Source: Buddleja alternifolia (Eukaryota; Streptophyta; Magnoliopsida; Lamiales; Scrophulariaceae). From it: a stretch of DNA of 64,000 nt. Both the position numbers and the translations under genes were made by a program. Below the pieces are notes generated by a model. The model was given only the letters and a program-made list of their open reading frames with translations, was not told the origin of the DNA and did no database searches. The first letter of the stretch is position 1. Every line of letters starts with the position of its first letter. The DNA is taken from positions 29,232,199 to 29,296,198 of the forward strand of contig CM033405.1 of NCBI GenBank assembly GCA_019426215.1, given 5' to 3'. This document shows positions 1-10,093 of this stretch, piece by piece.

Positions 1-165
1 GCAAGCCGTGGGACAATGTTGCACGACGACGAGGGCGTCGTCGGATTGGGTGGGGGAGAATGTCACGCCCCGGGAGTTTTCAAGAACTCCTCCCACCATA
101 TGAGGCTCCAAAAGTCCAAAGAGCCACACTACCTTGTATATATAGTAGTGGATAGCATTGTGTAG
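1..165 (+). pseudogene. C-terminal tail of a Ty3/gypsy polyprotein
   Basis: Frame 1 is open from base 1 to a TAG at 163-165 and reads ...DDEGVVGLGGGECHAPG... The acidic stretch followed by GGGECH just upstream of the LTR is how many plant Ty3/gypsy polyproteins end, with the frame running into the 3' LTR. Only the last 54 codons are in the window, so catalytic domains cannot be seen and activity cannot be judged. The purine-rich stretch at 48-60, directly before the LTR, is the likely polypurine tract. The family assignment is inference from this short tail. Confidence 0.6.
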
Positions 166-525
166 AGAATGGTAGAATTCTCTAGAATTATGTAGAGAAA
201 GAGTAGGTAGAGTTCTCTAGAATTCTCCATGTAAATATCTAGTGGAATTATCTAGATGATAGATTATAGCCGTAGGATCAAGATGATCTCAACCGTCCAT
301 TCCAAGGATGGAGTAGTATAAATAGGGATAGGCATTTCATTTGTAACCAACCAAGTTTGGAGAGCAATATAGAGTGTTTACTTAAAGAGCTTCTTGGTGC
401 ACTTTGCCAAATTCCCTTAACACACGAGCACGAGTGGGCGAGGCTGACTTAGCACGAGTCACGCAAGAGGCGGGTCGAAGCTAAGTGCCGCACGAGACGT
501 TAGTATTGAGGCTAAGTCCGTGACA
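61..525 (+). mobile_element. 3' LTR of a Ty3/gypsy retrotransposon
   Basis: A 465-bp segment starts TGTCACGCC and ends CCGTGACA, so its termini form the inverted repeat TGTCA/TGACA. It lies directly after a purine-rich tract and a gypsy-like coding tail. TATAAATAGG near 317 is a plausible LTR promoter. The partner LTR is outside the window, so the target-site duplication cannot be checked. Confidence 0.7.
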
Positions 526-1209
526 CTCTGGTGGGCCGTGGGCCTGAGCATGTTCAACTAGCCCACTTAGTTAGAATAATTAATATTATAATTATTCTAA
601 TTTTATTTTATTAAATATACCGAATTACCCTCATTATTTATGGGATACATCAATAAGTTTTGAAGCACGAATCAATAAGTAAAATCAAGAAAATATACGT
701 AAAAAAATCAAATTGTTCGAACTTCATTCGTGTTTGGCTTGATTAAAGCTTGTCAGAGCTCCATCACTTAACAACCAAGCCAAGTTCAAACATAAATTTT
801 GAAGCTTACAAATAATTCAATTAAGCTTGAACAATATCTAATTTAACTCGACTTGATTAGTTTATGACCCTAGCATCATAGAAATTCTAACTACTCATGC
901 TTAGCATTGTAGAATAATATTTGCGCCACATTAGTTGTTCCATGCCTAGTTAGAAAAGCTACCACTTGAAAAGTAGAAGCCTCGCAGTTTGCATCCTTTT
1001 TAATTTATTCTTTATCGTCAAGTTTTCAGAACTTTAAAAACGCAAAAGTTTATCATTTTACAAGGCAATTTTTCCGAGTAAATACTTGAAAAATAATGTT
1101 GCTCATGAGGAACAAGTTTCTCATTTTTAACTTTGATAGTAGGTTAAACCAAAAAACAAATCCTATAAATTAAAATAAGTACATATATATATATATTAAT
1201 TAGACTAGT
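526..1209. other. AT-rich intergenic DNA with a MITE-like patch
   Basis: No gene is visible. About 705-875 carries repeated CTTGA/AAGCTT/GAGCT words and ends near GACCCTAG. It resembles the GAGCTCGA-rich hAT-type MITEs seen elsewhere in this window (9510, 32775, 46432, 49853). The rest is simple AT-rich sequence. Confidence 0.4.
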
Positions 1210-2965
1210 TTTTTTTTTTTTTTGGTTTCGAAGAGATGGGTTACCCAAAAGATTTAGTCCGACAAACCCGATCTAATAGTCGTAAGTCTAGACCAACGAA
1301 TGCCTAGTATGTCTTGATCATTAATTCATTGAATGACGCATTCCGGTGCGTCAATAGTCATCCAATACTTGTGGAGATCCTCTTTGGCCAACAAATCAGC
1401 CACTTGAAGTTGGTTAGCCTCTCATGGAATGTGTTTACTTTCACAACCCATTGCCACTTTAGCATGTCTCGTATTTTACTTATTGTATCGAAATACTTGT
1501 GTGAAAAGGATCGATGCTCTGCCAAGCTTCGACACAATCAGTCTTTTCTTTCTCAACGCCCACGCGATTTCCAGACCTTTGCTAATCGCAAGTAGCTCCG
1601 CTTGAGTAGCTTGTCATGCTTTGCCTTGGAATCCTTTCATCCATTGCCCTTTGTGGTTACGAATCACTCCCCCAATACTGCATTGACCCTTAGCACTATC
1701 GCCCATGCATGTGCGTCACACCAAACGTACCTGTTTATCGGGTTTGTTAGGTTCCAATCCATCCATTCCTCGACTCCAAGCGAGAAGAATTGCGCGTGAT
1801 AATCATTAGCGACAAGACTGCTCCAAATCTCCTTAGCCCACTCGCAATCCCGAAGAGCGTGTAAGTTTGTTTCGTACGAGTCTCCACATAGCTTGCATAT
1901 GTAACATCCGACTAAATATGCCAATATTCAGCCACCTTATTCTTCCTATCATCTTCGTTCAAGATAATCCCCACAAGTTGAGAAAGAGGTGAATCGCCGA
2001 GCCAAATGTCTGTCCAGAAGTGTACCGAGCGCCTGTTGCCAACTTTCCATTTCAATCCCCGATTCGAGTAGAGGAAGCGCGGCTAGGATACTACGCCATA
2101 TGTGAGATGTAGCCCCTCGTCCACGCGGTTTGTCCCGTGAAAGACATATTTATGGCGGAGAATTTGAACCCATAATTTGTCATCATCCTTGATAAGCTGC
2201 CATGCCAATTTCCTAGATACACCAGATTCACACCTCGAGTTTTACGGAGACCCAAGCCACCCTTATCCTTTTAATTTCCTTGCAGATCGATCGTGTCCCA
2301 AGCTAGAAGATGTAATCGGTTTTGCTCTTCCGTTCCACCCCCTAAGAAGTTGCGATTCGTTTTATTGATGTTATCACAGATACCAACTGGTATTCATGAT
2401 GTTTGCATATGATACGTAGGAATCGCTATGGTGACCAACTTGATGAGTGTTAGTCGCCTGGCTAACCATAAATGTTTGCGTTTCCATCCTTTAAGCCGAA
2501 ATATCACCCAAGGTCCATAGTGATATTAAGGTGCTCTCAATCAGCCAACTCGTGAGCATGATGTCCCGGAACATTAGCCGAGAAGTGGATGCGAAATTTA
2601 TTGTGGTTGACTTTCTGTCCCGACATATTACAATAGGCCTCCAAGCAAGAGATAATAACATGAATTTGTTTAGGCGAAGCTTCTTAGAACACAAAATTAA
2701 GTCATCTGCGAACATTAGATGAGACACCGAAGGGCCATGTTTAGACGTCAGCATTGGTTTCCACGTCCTTTTTGATCTTTTTTCTTATTTATATATTTTG
2801 ATGGAAACGTCCCTTTTGATCATAGCCCCTAATTTCTGACAGCAGAAAACAAAAAGGTAAAGTGATAAAGGATCTCCTTGTCTTAGACCACTCATCGGGT
2901 TGAATCACTCCGTCGCCTCCCCGTTCCATAGAAGGGAGAGTCTCGCCATCGTGATACATTCTATG
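1210..2965 (-). mobile_element. 5'-truncated L1-type LINE remnant
   Basis: Read on the minus strand, this contains late reverse-transcriptase motifs: GLRQGDPLS near 2870, then FADDLILC near 2700. These are followed by a zinc-binding CKLCGDS...H..RDC segment near 1885 (zf-RVT type) and an RNase-H-like tail near 1680. It ends in a poly(A) tail, seen as the T run at 1210-1223. This order is that of a plant L1 ORF2 C-terminal half. The endonuclease and most of the RT are absent, which fits 5' truncation during target-primed reverse transcription. Many stops and frameshifts show it is inactive. No clear target-site duplication was found. Confidence 0.82.
1664..2950 (-). pseudogene. Broken LINE ORF2: RT fragment, zinc finger and RNase H tail
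   Basis: This is the coding part of the LINE remnant. Recognisable blocks on the minus strand are LWNGEAT and GLRQGDPLS (2930-2860), SHLMFADDLILCSKK (about 2725-2685), the cysteine/histidine block CKLCGDSYETNLHALRDC (about 1895-1845) and an RNase-H-like segment around 1700. They are in different frames with stops between them, so no protein longer than about 90 residues can be made. The aspartates of the FADD motif survive. An exapted domain cannot be excluded but nothing supports one. Confidence 0.75.
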
Positions 2966-3132
2966 ACATTCTATGACGAGGTTTTACTATGCTTTATGTA
3001 AAGTTTATTTAACATAATCTTTCATTGCCCACAATAATATGAAACAAAAGCCCGTAGACCTCAAAACCTATATTGGCCCAAACGTAATAAAGAGAGTTAA
3101 AGTAAATTTCACCAATTCAACTTCTACTTATT

Positions 3133-3178
3133 CTCCCACATCGAAAAAACAATGCTTATTCTGCTTCTTCATATATAT
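3133..3178 (+). promoter_or_regulatory. U6 promoter: upstream sequence element and TATA box
   Basis: CTCCCACATCG at 3133-3143 matches the plant snRNA upstream sequence element. A TATATAT box follows at about 3172-3178, roughly 28 bases later and about 27 bases before the U6 start. USE-to-TATA spacing near this value is typical of Pol III rather than Pol II snRNA promoters. Confidence 0.88.
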
Positions 3179-3198
3179 CTGCGTCTACTTGTAGCATT

Positions 3199-3218
3199 GT
3201 CCCTTTGGGGACATCCGA

Positions 3219-3250
<32 letters not shown>

Positions 3251-3300
3251 GGCCCCTGCGCAAGGATGACACGCACAAATCGAGAAATGGTCCAAATTTT
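3199..3300 (+). ncRNA. U6: U6 spliceosomal snRNA
   Basis: The sequence runs from GTCCCTTTGGGGACATCCG to GAAATGGTCCAAATTTT. It contains the invariant ACAGAGA box (about 3234-3240) and the AGC catalytic triad region that follows. It matches plant U6 almost throughout; the only difference I see is T in place of the usual C in the 5' stem loop. The RNA pairs with U4 and then with U2 and the 5' splice site in the spliceosome active site. The gene ends in a T run (3297-3304), which acts as Pol III terminator. With the intact USE and TATA box it looks like a functional copy, not a retropseudogene. Confidence 0.95.
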
Positions 3301-3304
3301 TTTT
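3297..3304 (+). terminator. Pol III T-run terminator of U6
   Basis: Eight consecutive T bases follow the U6 3' end, the standard Pol III stop signal. Confidence 0.85.
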
Positions 3305-3756
3305 ATATATATTCCTATTTTCGAATTTTTATCAGTAAGTTTCAAGAGATCTATTTTGGGCGTTTTCGTTTTCCTATTTACCCGTCGGGATCCGAGCTTC
3401 ATTTAGTTTAATTAATTTCTGGGTTTCCATATTATGTTCTCCTTAAATTGTGTTGGTTGTGTACTTTTATCAGTTTATGGGATCGATTTTTCTCATTGGA
3501 GATATTATAAATTAAAATAATCTTCTTTTTGGTGCTTTCAGTATCTAATTTTATATCTCGGACTGTGATTTTCTTGGTCGGCTTAAGTTGGTCAGCATGA
3601 TTTTGCAGCTGTCTGACTAATCAAAATTTTTTTGTTTTGTTTTTTCCCTTTTAATTTATTATATTCTTTTTATGTTAGGGTAACGGCGAAAGATAAGATT
3701 AAAAAGTACATAAACGAGTAAAATATGAATTTGTGGACATAAAAATAAAATATGAA

Positions 3757-3955
3757 CACCCAAGACCTGTTGGTCTAGTGATATTCACTTTTCATTTTAT
3801 GTGAGAGATCATGCGTTCGAATCCAGGCTGACACAAGTTGTGATTCTCCCCTCCTTTATAGAGTTAGATAGTCTTTATGACTCATGATTATAACTATTAA
3901 CCCGAGTTTGTCGGGTTAGACATATAGGGTATCTACCTTCCTCTTGAATTTAAAA
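3757..3955 (+). mobile_element. tRNA-derived SINE, family A, copy 1
   Basis: Box A TGGTCTAGTGA lies at 3771-3781 and box B GTTCGAATCC at 3815-3824, followed by a tRNA-unrelated body and a short A-rich tail. A near-identical direct repeat flanks it (AATAAAATATGA before, AATAAAGTATGA after), which fits a target-site duplication. A second copy lies at 31558-31760 on the minus strand, and the two align along their whole length. The 3' ends (GTTTGTCGGGTTAGA...) resemble the 3' end of the LINE at 1210. Confidence 0.85.
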
Positions 3956-4177
3956 AAATAAAGTATGATGAACATTAATGAATAATTTAGTACGAAAACA
4001 TCAATTTTCATTTATTTCACATTTCTTTTATAATTTAAAAAAAATAAAGATAATGGTATGAAAATAATTAACATTTGTAATTTTTATTATAATATTCAAC
4101 TATTTCGTTTAATAGTTTAATATAAATTTTGGGTTTCATAAACTATTATCTTATTTATCAAAAAGAGAGTTGTCCAT

Positions 4178-4213
<36 letters not shown>

Positions 4214-5320
4214 TAAGTGATACCACGAGAGAATTTTAGAGAGAGATATTTAACATGATACTTCTGATTAAGAAGTAAATATTTGAGTATTTTGTAGCTT
4301 GCATAGTATTTCAGAATTTAGGATTAAAATATTAGAGTTTTTAGATATCACACTAAATGTTTCTCTTGAGTTTTGAGCAAGTATAAAATTATAAATAGGA
4401 GTGACCCTCAGGCCTCAAGCATTCATAAGTCATAACAAAGTCAAGTCATGCTTGTAATTTAACTCCACAATTAAGTATTTTCCCCCTCGTATAGATTTTC
4501 TCTTTGTCCCTATTGAGTGGTGTTCTTGTTTTGATTGTTTCTTCCAAATTTTATTTTAGTTGTTGATCCTTGAACGAGTAGAATAATATATATTCTACTG
4601 TTATATTTTTTTCAATATTTCAACATTAATTGTAAAATGAAAAGTGAGACGATTTAGAACTCTGTGACTATTAAGTGAATTTCCCACAAATAATATTTAC
4701 TTCAAGTATACAAATCTTAAATTATGGAACGATAAAATGATAAATATAATTTTCCTAAACTCGATAGGATGAAATTCACTAAGATAAACTGCGTTTTGGG
4801 GGCTTTGAATTTTGGGGCCAATCTTCTATCACACTTTTAGTTATAACAAAGTATTTATATAACTAGTCAAATGCAGAATTGGCATATAATTAATCCTAGA
4901 TTTGCCTAGGATAACAATCCTGTTTTCACTTTTCACAAGTACAATATCTTAGGTTTAAGTTCCACTTCCACTAAATATGTAAATATTTTTCTCACCGCAT
5001 GTATCTAGTTATATCATTTTTTTAAAGGAAAGCGGTATTTTATTTCTTCTAATAAAAAGTTTACAACGTCAAAAACAATACAACTAAAAATGTGTCTAAC
5101 GATGTAGTAAAGAACAATTGAGGCACCAAATATCGAGATTCTTCAAGATAATTAATCTTAAAAACTAACAAATGAGCTTAAGAAAATTCTTGTGCAACTC
5201 TTATTCAAGGAGAGACGAAACTATCATTCCAGAGAGAAAGCAAACTCTCATACAAGAGGAAAAATAAAATATTAAACAAAATATCTAAAACTCTATATAA
5301 AAACTTGTGTATCACCTGTC
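3956..5320. other. AT-rich intergenic DNA
   Basis: No gene is visible. It holds a (TA)n tract at 4181-4209. A TATA-like TTATAAATAGG near 4390 is followed by T/C-rich sequence, which could be part of an old LTR that I cannot bound. Confidence 0.35.
4181..4209. repeat. (TA)n microsatellite
   Basis: Uninterrupted TA dinucleotides over about 29 bases. Confidence 0.95.
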
Positions 5321-5484
5321 TTTATCTCGTCAGATCTGTCTCTGTCTCGTTAGATTTGAAGATGCATGTGATGTACAACTTGAAGAAGGGTGCTCGAACC
5401 CTACATGCACAATAGTAGTGGTAACAGTAGTGAAGTAGACGACTATTTCATCAAACCATCGCCGAAGGAGGAAAAATAGAAAGA

Positions 5485-5640
5485 AAAAAAGAGGGAAAAT
5501 TGCATATAACCCCCCTGTGTTATCGTTTTGATGTTGAAAACCTCCTTGTGTTAATTTTTTTGCATGAAACCCCCTTGTGATCATATAAATCCTGCACGAA
5601 ACACCCCTGCCGTCCCAATTTAACGAAGAGTTGCTTGTAC
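5485..5640 (-). repeat. CCCCCTTGTG-type dispersed repeat, copy 1
   Basis: The stretch contains three or four degenerate units of roughly 35 bases built around GCATATAACCCCCCTGTG, AAACCTCCTTGTG and GCATGAAACCCCCTTGTG. A related copy in inverse orientation lies at 28600-28740. No coding capacity is credible; the 130-codon minus-strand frame here is just repeat translation. Confidence 0.55.
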
Positions 5641-5845
5641 GTGCGGGGGGTGCGAATTTTGGTCTATTTTTGACTTTTTTAACCATAAATACCATATCAA
5701 AATGATTATAATGCCCTTCCAATGTTTAGTACATAATATTTTGACCTTCTTTCCCTCTAATTTAAATTAAAAAAAAACAAAATAAAAAACTAGTTTGGAT
5801 AAAATCTATTGGGTATGATATAATGGATATGGGTTACCAAAACCC

Positions 5846-6413
5846 AATCTATAATTTTTAGTATTATTAATTTATTATTATTTTCTTTGTTCTTTTTTTC
5901 CTTTTCCTTCATTCTTTTTTTCTTTTTCTTCCTTTTTCTTTTTCCTTATTTCCATTGATCCCTTCTTCTTCCTCTCAAAAGTTCGACATCCCTGCCACCT
6001 AAACTAGTCCGGAGGGTTTAACTTGTTTTTTTCGATTTTTTTTCTCTGTTATTGTTTTTTTTCGATTTTTTCCTAATTTGTTTCTTAATTTATTTAAGTT
6101 TTTGATTTTATTTTATTTTAAGAATTTTCTCTAATCTATAACTTTTAATATTATTAGTTTATTATTATTTTCTTTGTTCTTTTTTTCCTTTTCCTTTATT
6201 CTTTTTTTCTTTTTCCTTATTTACATTGATCCCTTCTTCTTACCCCTCAAAAGTCTGACACCCCTACCACCTAAACTAGCCCGGAGAGTTTAACTTATTT
6301 TTTTCATTTTTTTTTCTCTGTTGCTGTTTTTTTCGATTTTTTCCTAATTTATTTAATTTTTTGATTTTATTTTATTTTTAGAATTTTCTCCAATCTATAA
6401 TTTTTAGTATTAT
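5846..6413. repeat. T-rich tandem repeat, units 1 and 2 and start of unit 3
   Basis: Units begin at AATCTATA: 5846, 6133 and 6392, giving periods of 287 and 259 bases. Each carries TTTATTATTATTTTC, long T/C runs, ATTGATCCCTTCTTCTT and a CTCAAAAGT...CACCTAAACTAG block. Unit 3 stops after AGTATTAT at 6413 and its expected continuation (TAGTTTATTATTATTTTC) resumes at 21075, so the DNA between was inserted later. Confidence 0.8.
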
Positions 6414-6712
6414 GGACTCGTTTTGTAGGTAGGATATCCGGTGATAAGGCCTTTTATCACCGGTAATCACTTGTTTTGTTCCGTGGACAGCGGCCCATGA
6501 TTGATAGAGGGCCCGCGCTTTTATCCCCAAATTCGGTGATGAATTATACCACCCCAGTGGTATTACACTATCCTTAAGTTGGGGTGCTCAGGATAAGGGT
6601 GAAATGACATGTACATCCTTGTTTTTTAATTTTTTATGACCATTTTGCCCCCAAATTTACTGAAATTTACCAAACTCAAAATTCATTCAATTTCACCAAA
6701 TCCATCCCCAAA

Positions 6713-6900
6713 AATGGCAATCGACATGGAGCATCTCCGCACTACACCCAGGACACATACCTTGTCTCCTTCTTCAACGACGAGTCTACACCACCGTCAC
6801 CCACGACCCCCGACACCGTCTCAAAATGGATCTGGAAAATCGAGTGGATCCACCGCCGCCGTCTCCACCGTCTCATCGTCGGCATTGACGTCGTGTAACT
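6713..6900 (+). pseudogene. Fragment of a WRN-type 3'-5' exonuclease gene
   Basis: From an ATG at 6713 one frame reads DTYLVSFFNDE and later SKWIWKIEWIHRRRLHRLIVG; another frame supplies YTTVTHDP in between. Together these resemble the N-terminus of plant Werner-syndrome-like exonucleases, which degrade DNA 3' to 5' through a DnaQ-like domain. That domain usually begins at ...LIVGLDVEW. Here the similarity ends just before it with a stop, so the catalytic acidic residues are absent. At least two frameshifts are needed to follow the gene. The fragment lies near the left end of the TIR element, suggesting capture. Identification is from memory of the family pattern and should be confirmed by search. 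Confidence 0.55.
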
Positions 6901-6919
6901 TCTATATGTGATACACGTT

Positions 6920-7690
6920 TCTATACGCCTCCACCGCCGCCGCTGCCGCCGCGGTGACGTCGGCAAAACAGACGGTGCCCGCTGCCAAAACCGTTGATAT
7001 ACAGTCCTTATTGAAAAGGTATACTCGATTATACTCTACAAACATTCTTGATTTCTGTCTTCTTTTTTTTGTAATTTAATTTATTGTGTTTGGTCTGATT
7101 TCTTGATTGATTACGGCTTCTAATTCATTTAATCAGCCCCTTTTTCCTAATTCAAATCTGATAAGGCAAATTGTTGTAGGGTTTATACAATTTGGGATTT
7201 TGATTCTATTACTCGATTATCTGCATTTAAATTGCTTCGGTGTGCTTATTAAGGAACATAATACCTTCTAATTAGGTGTATCAGATATTTTCTTTTTAAT
7301 GTAAGTGAGAATTTATTCAATTAATTAAGCTTTAACTATTTGTTTCTTCCTCAGTTTAATTTTATTTCCCTTTTCTTATATTTAACTGAACAAATATTAC
7401 TTTTGAATTTTCATCTTGAACTTCCTTCAATTTGTTCAGCCTTTTCCGTTTCGTGTAATGGACTTTGTCCTACATTTACCTCTGCCATCTGTGATGCTAT
7501 GGTTTAACCGAGTCTAATTCGATTAATTCTATAAAACAGGTTGCAATCCAAGCTAATGGCCCTAATGGTAAGAAATTGTTTCTCACCATGGTGGTGATGA
7601 AGAGAGATTTGAAGAAGCCATGGCGAGTGACTCTGAGCCGATGGGATAATACGAATAGTGTTATCTTTTTTTAAGTGAGTTTTCAATGTC
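6920..7690 (+). pseudogene. Unrecognised exon-like segments with a GT-AG intron
   Basis: An alanine-rich frame reads ...AAVTSAKQTVPAAKTVDIQSLLK and meets a GT at about 7018. After a T-rich stretch, an AG at about 7541 precedes a frame reading VAIQANGPNGKKLFLTMVVM and then KRDLKKPWRVTLSRWD. The codon use and splice-like borders suggest a real gene with an approximately 520-base intron, now a fragment. I do not recognise the family. It may belong with the downstream GNAT fragment, as an N-terminal part with a plastid transit peptide, but nothing proves that. Confidence 0.35.
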
Positions 7691-7854
7691 ATTTTTTAGC
7701 GTTTAATGTACCAGTAATTTGACATGTAGTCAGAATGTATAATGAGAAACTAATGTGTCTGGAGTAGTATTAAATGTTTGCTAATTTGGAGGGTCTTTCT
7801 TTTGGTTGCAGCAATGGAGTTGAATTGACCTCCAATCTGTTTGTGTCATAGAGG

Positions 7855-8010
7855 ATGAATGTCAATCTTCAGCGCTCGATCACTCGCAAGGAATCCTGGT
7901 AGATATTTTTACAAGTGTCCATTTCGTGTGGACCATGATAAATATTCATATGGTGTGATGTGTATCATATGGATGATTTACTGGATGACGTGGTTGGATC
8001 AAAAATGTAG
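7855..8010 (+). pseudogene. Fragment resembling a GRF-type zinc finger
   Basis: One frame reads LARNPGRYFYKCPF and another, slightly downstream, IWCDVYH. The NPGR.FYKCP...W.D pattern is that of GRF zinc fingers, which bind nucleic acid in plant topoisomerase-like and uncharacterised transposon-associated proteins. The frame must shift between the two blocks and several expected cysteines cannot be placed, so this is a decayed fragment. It sits between two other gene fragments in the TIR element. Confidence 0.4.
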
Positions 8011-8052
8011 AACCCCCTCAGAAAATGCCATTATTTGTTTCTAAATTGAAAT

Positions 8053-8290
8053 TTAGTTAAAGAGAACTACCGAAAGCAAGGTCATGGGGAAGCATTGCTT
8101 AAAGCAGCTGTAGAGAAACGTAAAACTTGAAGAATCCACTGCATAATCCTTCATGTAGATCCGTCGAGAATGCCAGCCATTAATCTCTACAAAAAACTCG
8201 GCTTTTAGGTGGATAGTTTAGTAGAATGTTCCTATTCGTCCGACAAAAATGTCTATAGAATGTATTTGGAATTTGACACTGATCAGTAAA
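8053..8290 (+). pseudogene. Fragment of a GNAT N-acetyltransferase gene
   Basis: A single plus-strand frame reads VKENYRKQGHGEALLKAAVE, then LHVDPSRMPAINLYKKLGF, then YSSDKNVYRMYLEFDTD. RKQGHGEALL fits the acetyl-CoA-binding motif A (R/Q-x-x-G-x-G/A), and the NLYKKLGF block is motif B. The segment closely resembles plant GNATs of the plastid-targeted type that acetylate protein N-termini or lysines. Two in-frame stops (after KRKT and after KKLGF) destroy it. The second is TAG where family members often have Gln. The N-terminal half is missing or diverged. It is probably one of the captured fragments of the TIR element. Confidence 0.6.
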
Positions 8291-8338
8291 AGTGGTTGTT
8301 TGGAGAAGTTTGATCTACTTTTTGTGTTCACCATCTAC

Positions 8339-8578
8339 TCATATTGAATGAATGTTAAGAGTTATTAATTTGAGCTGATGTTGATAATGAAGTAATTTGT
8401 TTTCCACGAGCTGAAGGATAATCCTCGAGTATTTGATTAGTTTGAGCAAGATACTCATGGGGAAGGGCATGCGTATTTGATTCCGCCATTCATTGTATAG
8501 TTGTGGTAGTTTATCTTGCCAATAAGAACGGTATGATTCGAAGCTCTGCACATGTCTTCTTTTTGGAACCTTTATCAC
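8339..8578 (-). pseudogene. Unrecognised minus-strand coding-like segment
   Basis: The minus strand reads HVQSFESYRSYWQDKLPQL then YNEWRNQIRMPFP; in a second frame HEYLAQTNQILEDYPSARGK continues the sense. The composition looks like true protein broken by one frameshift. I do not recognise the family. It lies downstream, on the same strand, of the exon series at 9500-9032. Confidence 0.3.
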
Positions 8579-9031
8579 CTAAATTATACAAAATTGTTAT
8601 GTGTTGCTATTTTGGCTGAAATTAGACCCAGTAATGAATCTTGACTCTTATAAACAAGAATTCAAATAAGCCACAAATCTCACCCATTTGTTGTGTGAAT
8701 TCATTTAATCCAAACATTTGAATGCTTTTACTTGTTATATAAGCAGCCTGGGTAAAAACTTATTACTAAGTCATGTAGGACAAAAAAATCTAAGCTAATA
8801 AATATAATGTTAGAAGAAAAATGTTGATTCAAATAATTCCAATGCCTCCCATCAGATTATATAACTTAAGAAAAGTGCCTAAAACAAATCAATGTCCACG
8901 TTGCTAAAGCCACATAATCGATTGAGAATCACTAACCAAATTCATTACAATACTTGAAAGTGAAAAGAAAATTACAAGATCATACTCAAGTTCCTTTAAC
9001 AATGGCAAGATCTAAATCTATGGGCTTCATT

Positions 9032-9490
9032 TAGGTACATCACCATGTCCATTGTTGGCGTTCTCCTGTCGGCCTTGTGGTGTGAAGTTGTTCGATTGAA
9101 GTCCTTCAAATCCTTGTGGCTTGATTAGTTGTTGCTATACATGTAAATAAAAATAATTAGACATGTACTTGCCATCAAATAGTTGAAGTTTATTGTAAAG
9201 TTTACGACATGTAGAAACTGTGTTAAGCTCGTTTCACTTTGCTGGTCTTGCCTTGAATAAGGAGTGACAGTATGTTGCTGATAGACAATCGGCTTGAAGA
9301 TCTACAAAAAAGTATACATCAAATTTATATATCATAAAATTAGTTACTAAAAAATATATAACATAAAACTACGATTTAGAGAAATACAAAATAACAAGAT
9401 AATTGGATGTTTCGAATAGCATTACCTGTGCAAACTGGAATGCTTGAACATATGACAATGAAGACCCTTTAGTTATACATACCAACTTGA
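9032..9490 (-). pseudogene. Three exon-like blocks of an unrecognised gene, minus strand
   Basis: Reading the minus strand: a block ending SLSYVQAFQFAQ (about 9490-9427) is followed by GTAATG. After TTTTTTGTAG a second block starts IFKPIVYQQHTVTPYSRQD (about 9301-9210). After another AG at about 9135 a third block reads QQLIKPQGFEGLQ...GHGDVPK and ends in a stop near 9032. Splice borders are canonical and the frame is open, so this is the 3' end of a once-real gene with a Gln/Asn-rich C-terminus. A MITE at 9510 interrupts the next upstream exon. The family is unknown to me. Confidence 0.4.
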
Positions 9491-9509
9491 TATTTCCTGC
9501 TTTAGCTGG

Positions 9510-9710
9510 CTCGACTGGTGCTAGGCTCGAGCTCGAGCTATATCGAGCTTGAGTCGAGCTCTAAACAATTAGGCTCGTCAAGCTCGAGCTCCAAAAGTTA
9601 GGCTCGTCAAGCTCAAACTCGAAAAGACTATGATCAAGCTCGGCTTGAACTTGAAAGTTTCATCAAGCTCGGCTCGAGGTTGACTTGTTTACACGCCTAA
9701 TTAGGAATGT
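9510..9710. mobile_element. GAGCTCGA-rich hAT-type MITE fragment
   Basis: The segment is packed with CTCGAGCTCGAG, GGCTCGTCAAGCTC and CAAGCTCGGCTCGAG words. On the complementary strand it ends TAGGCGTGTAAACAAG, like the TAGGGGTGTAAAC ends of a common plant hAT-MITE family. The left end lacks the matching terminus. Related pieces lie at 21187, 32775, 46432 and 49853. Confidence 0.55.
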
Positions 9711-10088
9711 AAACAATGTCCTGTTATTGTTCTTATAATTTGAAATCTTGAACTATAATTGGCCTGATGATGATCATTGCATAGAGGAAGATGTGGCATT
9801 TTCTTTACTTTAAATTTTTTTGTGGCTACGTATATATCATAATTCTTGAAATACTATGTCACTCATGCCTTCTTACGAGACATCTAGAAAATCTAATTAA
9901 ATTACGTACACAAGACTAATAAGTTATTGAAATACTATGTCGTGCAACATTCACTAACACGAACACAACACAATGTCATTGAGAACTTTTATCAAACAGC
10001 TGGTGAATATCAGAATTTCCAACATAGAAAATTAAAAGATAGAAGTCCAATTACCAGGAAAAATTGTTGAGTGTTAATGCCCTTGACG

Positions 10089-10093
10089 CAGAC
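10089..10093. repeat. 5' target-site duplication CAGAC
   Basis: CAGAC at 10089-10093 is repeated exactly at 20608-20612, flanking the Tat retrotransposon. Confidence 0.92.

Noticed and set aside
3771..3824. Possible tRNA gene (box A and box B)
   Set aside because: No cloverleaf can be formed with a CCA-end stem and anticodon; it is the 5' part of a SINE, as is the similar site at 31692.
5330..5722. 130-codon minus-strand open frame
   Set aside because: It is a translation of the CCCCCTTGTG dispersed repeat; the GGF and RGF repeats in the peptide mirror the DNA modules.
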